This document shows positions 1 through 8,149 of a stretch of DNA of 27,352 nt, in pieces. The DNA comes from Chrysochromulina tobinii (taxonomy: Eukaryota > Haptophyta > Prymnesiales > Chrysochromulinaceae). The translations under genes and the position numbers were made by a program. How positions within the stretch are numbered: position 1 is the stretch's first letter; each line of letters starts with the position of its first letter. Location of the stretch: assembly GCA_001275005.1 (NCBI GenBank), contig JWZX01000447.1, positions 1 through 27,352 on the forward strand, read 5' to 3'. The notes beneath the pieces are model-generated. The model made no database searches, had not been told where the DNA came from, and was given only the letters and a program-made list of their open reading frames with translations.

Positions 1-2
1 CT

Positions 3-58
3 GCGGCGCCGCTTGGCGCCGCTGCGCGGCGCAATTTTGTTGCGCGCTGCGCGCGCAA
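3..58. repeat. Two adjacent GC-rich hairpins at the window edge
   Basis: Positions 3-10 (GCGGCGCC) and 15-22 (GGCGCCGC) form a perfect 8-bp inverted repeat around a 4-nt loop. Positions 40-47 (TTGCGCGC) and 51-58 (GCGCGCAA) form a second perfect 8-bp stem with a 3-nt loop. The element is cut by the window start, so its full extent is unknown. It could be part of a longer dispersed repeat. No gene is visible here, and the lack of a T-rich tail argues nothing either way in a eukaryote. Confidence 0.6.
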
Positions 59-346
59 AATATCTCTACCAGTATCGAAAAGTCGCCCCATTATCCGATA
101 GGAGCAGGGCGGCATGAAAAGTTGTGTGTTCACACTTTCAAATCATCGACGCTACTCCGCTTTTCGTCATCGCAAAGATCACTCATGTGTCTAGAGTCAT
201 GTCTCATTAGTTTCGGGGGTGGGAGGCCATCGGCACCGCGAGGCCACCGCTATTTCTGTACTCCTTGTATGTTCCTTTTACTTCTTGCCCCCGGGATCCG
301 CTCCAGAGGACCTCATCGGCAGCTCAGTCTGTTCACATTGACTTGC
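59..346. other. Downstream flank / probable 3' UTR of the proline-rich membrane protein gene
   Basis: This stretch holds the presumed 3' untranslated region and terminator of the minus-strand gene ending at 347. The short reading frames here show no recognisable domain or compositional bias. I see no RNA gene. Confidence 0.4.
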
Positions 347-3300
347 TTACAGTGCGCCGACATTGCGCCTCAACGGACTACGCCTGCTGACTGTAAGCAC
401 CGCTTGGTCGTCTGGGTCGAAAAGGGAAGGCAATTGTATGGGATTCGGAGGCGGCAGCATCAGAGGTGACGGCAGCATCAGAGGTGACACCTTCTGAGCG
501 GGAAGGAGATCCCTCGCGCTCGGAAGTCCCCTGAGGGCGGAGCCAGGTCGGGAGTCTCCCGGGGTCGAGACGAATTGGTTGGCGCGCTCGACCGCGACCA
601 AACTCCTGGACCTCAGACAGGTCGGAGGGGAGTCCACCAAGCCCTCGTCAGAGATGGGCGCGACGCGCGACCGCGAGCCCCCGGCCTGAATTGCGGTCGG
701 AAAGCTCGAATCGCCTTTGTCCACATGCCGCCGTCGAACGGCAACTGCGTCCGGGTGTACCACTCGGTTTCCTACGACGGTCAGTTTGGCAAAGTTCTTC
801 ATCAGCAGCTTCATCAGCAGCTTACGTTTCTTCTCCGCCTCCGCGAGTGCCTTCTTCTTGCGAGCCTCTTCGCGCACCGGTCGAGTCCTGAACTCGATCA
901 AGGCGACGATCTCGTATATTACATGTGCAAATACCACAAAGACTGATAAAGCCATGAGGCAAGCCGAACCAAGCAACATCGCGTCTCGTTCACCCACGCC
1001 CACGGCGTGGAAATAGCGAAGGAGCAGGCTCAGGAAGCTCAGGATGAGCTCAGGACCTGAAAAGATGCTCTCGATCCGATCCACGGCGGCGCCTGAGAAG
1101 CTGCACCACCACACGAGCACCAGGTATAGTGCGAGCGTGACGAGGACGAGGGCATGCCATGCCGCTGAAGAGGTGTCCCGATGGGAATCTGCGGTGCCCA
1201 CGAGCAGACCGAAGGTGATGTGCACCAACACTCGGATGTACTGGTAGAGAGCGAACTGCTTCCTGGCGCCATTCACCCGAGCGAGCCAAGAGCTTTTGAG
1301 CGAGAGGAACATGTCGTCAGCTGCGCGCGTCCAAAAGCGTGAGATCGGCGCTTTTAGAGCACGCTGCATTCTCGTGTCCTTCGGGTCATACACGACTTTA
1401 ATGGCAGGTGGCACATTGAACTCGCCACGAAAGCGCGAGGCCGGTCTCTTTAGGCATCGAGCGGCCAGCATCATCTGGAGCAGCATGTCATCCCGGAGAC
1501 CATGCCGGCCGCTTGGCTCCTGCTTCCAAAACGCCGTATGGTGCTGGATGAAGTAGCCGACCCGAGCGCACTCATGCACAACGAACAAAGTCAGGAAGAT
1601 CAAGCCGCACACCGCAAAGCTAAGCGTGCCTGGTTTGTCAAATGTTGCCCTGGCTGTGCCAGAGATGACGGCGGCAGAGGACTCAGCCACAGCGGCGGCG
1701 AACACGATGATGACTAAGACCTCGAGATTGGGCCAGTACAAGATCGGTGGCAGCGAGCTGCACCCCTTGCAAGCTGTGGGTTCTTTGTCGAGCGGGGTGT
1801 CCTCGTTTTTCGGCCAGAGCTTGCTCCAGCTGGCCAATAGTCGACGGTGTTGTGCTGCCAAGTAGAGCTTGAACTCGTCGCGCCACTCTTGGACCGTCTC
1901 CCAATCCTTCTCCTTCAACGCTGCGATCAATGCTGCCACGGGGGGCATCTGCGCAACGAAATCCATCTCGTTCAGCGGGAGACGAAGCCTTGATCGGATT
2001 TGCAGGTGCCAGACATACAGGATGATCAAGTGCACGCTTATGGTGAAGGAGAGCACGAACGAGAAGTCGCCTAGGGTACCCACGGTGTGATAGCTCAGTG
2101 TGTTGTCGAGGTAGTTGTCGGTAAAAAGGGCGATGCTTCGAGGGTGCGCGTAGGTGACGATGCAGCCCATCAGATCCGTGCAACAGTATTCGACGGGAGG
2201 ATACGGTGGCGGAAAGGGCGGTGGGGGGGAGGGCGGCAGAGGCGGGGGTGACGGTGGGGGCGGCCGTCCTGGAGGGGCTGGCGGGCGTGGTGGCATCATA
2301 GGTGGCGCTGGTGGCATGGGCGGACTTATAGGTGGATCGGGCGGACTCGGCGATGGTGAGAATGGAGGTCGAGATGGTGGTAGTGGAGATGGTGGCGGTG
2401 GAAGTGGGTTCGGTGGAGGGGGTGGCGGCGACGGTGGTGGGGGCGATTGGGGTGAAGGTGGCGGAGGAGGCGATCGTGGCGGTGGCGGGCTTGGCGACGG
2501 CGGAGGTGGCGACGGCGGAGGGCCTGTACGCCATGTCCGGCGCGGAGGAGGCGGGGACGAACAGGGTGGCGGAGGCGGCTCGGGTTTCGGAGAGGGCCCG
2601 GGCGGAGGGCAAGGGGGCAGGAATGGCGGCGCGGGAGCAAACGGAGGCAGAGACGGTGGAGGTGGCATGTGGCACGGGCCGGCCATAGCATGGCCCATAG
2701 CATTGAATACGCCGATGCGACCCAGCACCCACTGCATATTGTCGCCAATGCCTTCGACCACAGGGTCGACGGGCACACCACCCATACCAATCACTAAGAC
2801 GTGTCGCTGCATGGCGAAAAGAAGTTCGGTGGCGGACATGGGACCTCCAATGACCACAGAGCTACCGAGCCCAAGGACTGACAAGGTGACGAGCAAGGCT
2901 GAGCCCACTGTGATAGCGACTTCTTTATCGGCAGAGAGCTGATCTGGCAAGGCAGGCGGCAATGGCAGTTGCGGTGGGATGGGAGGGGGTAAGAGTGGCA
3001 ATGGATTCATCGGCATGGGAGGTGAGGATGGTGGAGGTGGAGGCATCGGTGGTGGGCCGGGACTGGGCGGCGGTGGCGAGTGCGGAGGCGGCGAGCACGG
3101 CGGCGAAAGTGGAGGGGGCTTGAAGGGCGTCGGCGGGGGCGCAGCGCTGATGAAGACCGTCGTTTCGACATTGGCAACCTCCTCCACGGTGTTGTCAAGG
3201 GCCGAGCTGAGAGCGGCGAGTGGCGTCGCGGTGAGCGTGGTCGCCGCGGCCGTCGCCGCCGCCGGGGTCGGGTACCGAATGGTGGCCTGGACGCTTATGG

Positions 3301-4188
3301 ACGCGGGGTAGAAGAGGAGCGAGATCTCGGATGCGGACACGTTCATCAGGATCGCCAAGCTGTTCCGAAATGCTGCCTGGTTGAAGCTCGACACGTCGCC
3401 CGCCAATGTGAAGGTCGCTGTGATGGCGGGGACGTAGGTCTCACCCGGAGCTGCTGGCGGTGCAGGAGGTCGCGGTGGATTTCTGGGAGGGGATGGCGGC
3501 GTTGGAGGCTCCGATGGAAGGGGTGGCCGCGACGGTGGCGACGGCGGCGAGGGCGGCGGCGATGGCTCAGGCGGCCTTGGGCTTGGAGGAGGCGGAGGAG
3601 GCGGAGGCAGCGACGGCGGTTGCTCGAACGGCGCACCCGGTGCTGGAGGGCGAGATGGCCAAGGTGGCAGGCGAGGTGCGGGAGGTCTTAATGGCCCCCC
3701 ACATGGAAAGTCTGGCGATGGCGGCGGCGGTGGCGATGGCTCGGGTGACGGCGACGGCGACAGTGGCGGGGATGATGGCGGTCGCGGCGGCGGCGGCTTG
3801 GGCGCAGAGCCTGGGCGGAAAGGGACGTGGTGATGGGCGGTGGTGGCGATGAAGGGGGCGGAGGTGAACGCGGAGGTGAAGGTGGCGGTGGTGAGGGCGG
3901 CGGTGACGGGGGTGGCGGAGATGTTCGCGGTGGTGAGGGTGGCGGCGGACATGGAGGTGGAGATGGAGGTGGAGATGGAGGCGGAGATGGAGCTTGCGGT
4001 GGAGCTGGCGATTTTGGAGTTAGAGGTGACAATGGTGGAGGTGGAGACGGCGACGGTGGAGGTGGAAATGGCGACGGTGGCGGACATGGAGGTGGCGATG
4101 GTGGAGGTCGAGATGGCGACGGTGTCTGCGATTGAGCCACGCCGCCAGCAATGAGGCAGAAGAGTAGCCGTGCACGATGGCCGAGCAT
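347..4188 (-). CDS. Secreted/membrane proline-rich protein with SEA-like module and multi-pass C-terminal membrane domain (apparent frame change near 3835)
   Basis: The likely start is the ATG at 4188-4186, because it opens a signal peptide (MLGHRARLLFCLIAGG, cleavage around AQS) that runs straight into Pro/Ser tracts. That frame must pass into the main frame near 3840-3820; the main frame then stays open to the stop at 347, giving about 1,280 residues in all. Order in the main frame: Pro/Ser tract; a globular stretch (about bases 3450-3140; TFTLAGDVSSFNQAAF, then ISVQATIRY) resembling SEA-like modules of algal proline-rich proteins; Pro tract; a hydrophobic helix (about 2915-2850); a long Pro tract (about 2680-2200); then six or seven hydrophobic helices (near 2040, 1700, 1600, 1210, 1130, 1030 and 940); and a cytosolic tail with a Lys/Arg/Glu helix. 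The Pro tracts recall hydroxyproline-rich, extensin- or pherophorin-like wall proteins. The helices could be a polycystin/TRP-like channel core, but I find no pore signature, so function is unassigned. The frame change may be a sequencing error, a small intron or a real break. Confidence 0.72.
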
Positions 4189-4394
4189 ATCCCCGATCCG
4201 TTCGGAAAAGTCGAAACGACCGCCAACGCGCGATACGAATGAAAGTCCAAATCTCAAACTACACCACACCCAATTCTATGGGCAATCAGGGTATTTTGAT
4301 TGCTAGGCAATTTTCAGCATGTTCACAGGTACGGTATCGTTCACAGCCTATTTTTGAGGCCAGCCCGCGTGCCCGCCTCGGCACAGCCATACAA
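4189..4394. promoter_or_regulatory. Divergent promoter region between the proline-rich membrane gene and ASCC2
   Basis: Two start codons face away from each other across about 207 bp, so both promoters and both 5' UTRs must fit here. I see no clear TATA box or initiator. In-frame ATGs upstream of the chosen ASCC2 start (4239 and 4278) fall inside this spacer. Confidence 0.5.
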
Positions 4395-7379
4395 ATGCCG
4401 CTCGACGATCTGCCGCCTTACCTGCCCACCACAGGCGACGCGCTCGACGCACTTGACGCCGAAGAGACGATCACGTGCGCGGTGGAGCAGCTCGAACCGC
4501 TGAGCGGCTCCGATGACGCAAGCTTCTGGGATGCCACAGCGGGTGGCGCTCCCGCGCTGCAAGTTTTTCTCGATGGGTACTTGCGATTCGCTGAACGCCG
4601 CTTTGCACTGACTGGTGACGAGTCTGACACCACCGAGGACTCTGCGAGCCTTCGGCGGCTTGTTCTTCGCATCCTGCTCCGTCTCGCAAAGCCACCGGCT
4701 TCCCACATGGCATGGGCTGAGCGGTTCTTCACGGTGCCGCGTCTCATCGACGCATGCGCACTATACGCATTCACTGACAAGCCGGGGTGCGAGCGGCTGG
4801 CTGCTGTCACGATGGGTCCGCAACCGGCCGCCAAGGCAGCCGGGCTGCATGCTTCTCTTGGTGACGCGGCCACAGCCATCTGCCGAGTGTGCGGATTCGA
4901 CTGCGTGCCGGAGGGCGCGGCGGGTGCGGTGCGCACCGCGCTGCTGCCCTCCGCGCTGGACGTTCAGACGGCCGAGGACGCTGCGATAGTAGGCGATTGG
5001 CTCCTCGACGCGACGGGCACTATGCATGCTCTCAGCCTAGTGCTGCCGCCCGCGGCCCTGCACGCCGCCACCAGTGGCCTCTCCAAAAGCTCCACAGCTA
5101 GTGACAGCTCAGTCGGCGCTGGTCGCATGGGTGCCACGTCGCTCGTGCCGCTATGTGGCGTGGGCGGCGTCGTGACGGCCTTGCAGCTCACCGTTGAGGT
5201 TGCCCTGCCGTGGCTGCGTCGCGCCGCCACGCCGGCCATAGGCGTCGTGGCGGGCTCGGCCGTTTCCACCCTTCACGATCGTCTGGTCGCTTGTGGATTG
5301 CACTGTCTCCACGCGGCCGCCAATCTGATCCTTGCGAGCTGTTTCGAGCCCGTTGGCGCCGCCACAGGCGCCGCCTCGGGCGCCGCCTCGGACGCCGTCG
5401 CTGACGTCGCGCTGGAGGGTGGTCGAGGTCATGGCGCTAGAGGGGGCGAGGGTAGCGGGCGCGGCGGTAAGGGTGGCGGCGGCAAGGGCAAGGGCGATGC
5501 CAAAGGCAAGGGCGCCAAGGGCGGCAGCGGCGGCCGCGGCAGCAGCGGCGGCCGCGGCAGCAGCGGCCAGGCCCTCGTGGACCTGGAGGCACTGTCGAGT
5601 GTGCTGCTTCAGCTCTCGGATCCTTGTGAAGCCCTCGAGGAGCTCGAGCCTCTCTACGTGACGGCACAGGTACCCCCTCTGATGACCCTCTGATGACCCT
5701 CTGATGACCCTCTGATGACCCTCTGACGACCCTCTGATGACCCTCTGATGACCCTTTGATGGCCCTCTGAGGACCCTCTGATGGCTCCTCTAACGGGCCT
5801 CTGTTGGCCCCTCTGATGGCCCATGGATCGCCCTTTGGTGATCCTCTGATTGCCCTCTGAGTGCATCTCAATCGAGGCACAGGTGGGCACGGCGCCAGCG
5901 ACCCGGCGCGCCGCGCCTACCTGCCTGGTGGAGGGTAGTGGCGCATTGCTTCAGCAGCTGCTCAAGTTGACTGAGGTAGGCGTTTGCGTGGAGGAGGCGC
6001 TAAGGGGCATGCCAACGGCCACGGCCGACTATCACCGATCGATGGTGGCGAGGGTCGATGAGTCTGCCTGCCGCTCCAAGGGAAAGGGCGGCGGCAAGGG
6101 CGGCGGCAAGGGTGGCGGCGCCTTCGTCGACGTGATCACGGCGGAGGAGAGGGAAGGCGTCGTTATGATCAGCGAGATGCTCCCTGGCTGTGGCGAGGGC
6201 TTCCTCGTCGCAGTGTTTCGTCACTACGGCGGACGGACCGAGACCGCGCTCAATGCGCTCCTCGATGGCTCGTTGCCGCCGTTTCTCGACGCGATGCCAC
6301 GTGATCTCGCCAAGCCGCCGCCGCCGTTGGGCGCCGAGGAGGATGAGGAGCCCACGACGGCGCCATCAGGTCGCTTACCAGTAGCAGGCGGTGTGTCGCT
6401 GATGGGCGTGGCAGCACGGCGCAACGAGACGTTAGCGCAGCGCCGGGCGCGGCAGCAAGAGGCAAAGGTACTCTCTGACCTGAACGCACCAGGACGGCGC
6501 GCGCCTCGGAGCGTGCTCGAGGCCGCGGCAATGGATCCCGCAATGGCGGCCGCACTCGCGGCGGAGGCCGCGGCGACCGACGCCTACAGTAACCGAACCT
6601 TTGGAGGCGCCGAGTTTGGCGCCGGTGGCGGGCCGGGGGGAGCCTCTTATGAGGCGTTACTGCCACGTCGTGAGTCCGCAGCGCTCGCGACGGCGCTCCA
6701 AAATAGGCAGGCGGCGCTCGAGACGGCGCTCTACGAAGATGAGCTCGATGACTCACTCGAGGCGTATAGTGCCGAGGGGCGCACCGCCGGGCCTGCGCTA
6801 CAAGAAGATCAAGAGGAGGCCAGCCAGGCTGTTCGCCGTGGAGGACAAGGAGGCTCGAGCGCCGCCGCGGTGCTCTTCGCCCACGACCCAGCGGAGGACG
6901 CAGGAGGGCGCTCCGGCGAGGCGCCCGGGACGACGCCGTATGGCCGCCAGGCGAGAAGCGCGGCCGGGCCTGGCGCAGCTAGCGGCGGCGACGGCGGCGG
7001 CGCGGCGCCGCTGCCCGGCACGGCGCTCGAGTGGGTGCGCGCCATCGGGCTGGGACAGTACGTGGACGCATTTCGTGCGGCGGGCATCATTCGTCTCGAG
7101 CTCGCCGCCAGATTGAGTGTGGCAGACGTGGCACGCCTCAAGATCAAGACTGAGGCGCACAAGACGAAGCTGATCCAGTCGGCTGCACGGCTGGCGGAGC
7201 GCCTAACACAGCGCGGCCGGCTGCCACCCCCAGGCAGCCGCGTCGCAACAGAGGAGGTCTACGCGGCGGCCGCGCAGCTCCACTACGACGCCGAGACGGG
7301 CGAATTCTGGGACGAGGGTGGCTCTATGGATGCGGCCGTTGGAGACAGCGAGGCAGCACAGGGCGGTGGCAGCGCGGCA

Positions 7380-7414
<35 letters not shown>

Positions 7415-7565
7415 AGGTGGCGGCAAGGGAGGCGGTCGCCCACCACTGCCGGTTGCCGTGCAACGCTCTCGCGCCGAGGCAAATAAGGCGAGACTGGGCA
7501 ACCATTCGAGAAAGCAGGGCGCTGCACGTAAGCAGGCCCGTGCGGGAGCTTTCTCGGGTATGTGA
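4395..7565 (+). CDS. ASCC2: ASCC2 homologue (ASC-1 complex subunit 2) with CUE domain and additional SAM domain; exons 4395-5669 and 5883-7565
   Basis: Joined protein is 985 residues (human ASCC2 is about 757). Family role: ASCC2 partners the ASCC3 helicase and binds K63-linked ubiquitin in alkylation-damage repair and ribosome-collision rescue. Evidence: the N-terminal helical region (about 45-135) keeps ASCC2 landmarks (FWDAT, a YLRFAERRF-like segment, then FTVPRLIDACALY). A CUE domain lies at about 517-561, with LPGCGEGFL matching the family's LPDLGEGF. A YEDELDDSLEAY-type acidic patch follows. The C-terminal end (EANKARLGNHSRKQGA, about 957 onward) matches the family's basic tail. Unusual: a SAM domain at about 805-864 (EWVRAIGLGQYVDAF, then ARLKIKTEAHKTKLI), Gly/Lys/Arg low complexity at about 339-392, and a poly-Gly run at about 923-941. 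The start at 4395 gives MPLDDLPPYLP with a good context; ATGs at 4239 and 4278 remain possible. Splice phase is 0 (CAG|GTACC ... CACAG|GTGGG). Confidence 0.9.
5670..5882 (+). repeat. ASCC2 intron made of an 11-bp tandem repeat (CTGATGACCCT)n
   Basis: The intron is 213 nt with GT at 5670 and AG at 5881-5882. From about 5678 it is a tandem array of period 11. There are six exact CTGATGACC cores near the 5' end; toward the 3' end the units decay (CTGACGACC, TTGATGGCC, CTGAGGACC, CTGATTGCC). The length is divisible by three but the array contains in-frame TGA codons, so it cannot be read through. The 9-bp sequence GGCACAGGT occurs at both junctions (5663-5671 and 5876-5884). Confidence 0.85.
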
Positions 7566-8149
7566 CAGCCACTCGGCTCGTGAGGTGCGCCTGTGGTGAG
7601 GTACTTTTCGTTTTCCTACAGCAGTAAACCGCTTTTTCGTGTCCTTTTCAGACCGCCCGCGGCCCGGCCCCGCGCCGGGTGGCGGTGCCCCCGCCACTCT
7701 CGTCTTATATCCATACGATATACCTAACCTCGCCTCGTAGGCGGCATATACCTATACCTTGGCATATACTAACGCGGATTGCGGATATACCTATTGCACC
7801 TATGCCCTCGAACAGGATACCTCGGCGACGAGCACTTAACTCCTAACCCGTAAACCGAACAGGCAGCCTCACCCCCCCGCGCCCCCTTGATTGCTCTGTC
7901 CTCAGCGCGGCCGCCTCACGCCTCAGCCCCAGCCTTGCTCAATCGCAAATCCGATCTAAGTCCGCCCTACCTGCCGATCCCAGACGCCCGTGCAGACAAA
8001 GAACAAACACCACAACGCTCACCTAACAGCACCCTACATGACGCACTACACCCACCTCACAAGACGACGGCACCACCTGCAAATTCCCCCACGCACTCAA
8101 GGGCGCAGGGGGTCCCAGTTGGCTCACACAGGGTGCGTGCACTCTGTGC
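7566..8149. other. Convergent 3' intergenic region with a degenerate ATATACCTA motif cluster
   Basis: This lies between the 3' ends of ASCC2 (+) and the exchanger gene (-), so it should hold both polyadenylation regions. Four copies of a GGCATATACCTA-like motif occur at about 7718, 7745, 7763 and 7784. Otherwise the sequence is C-rich with no coding signal. Confidence 0.5.

Noticed and set aside
2154-2942. Long Gly-rich plus-strand frames (also 2979-3311, 3460-3852 and 3827-4135)
   Set aside because: They are antisense shadows of the proline codon tracts (CCN read as GGN) of the minus-strand gene; no start context or domain supports them.
5678-5860. Possible CRISPR array, because short direct repeats recur at regular spacing
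   Set aside because: The units are contiguous 10-11 bp with no unique spacers, lie inside spliceosomal introns and the genome is eukaryotic.
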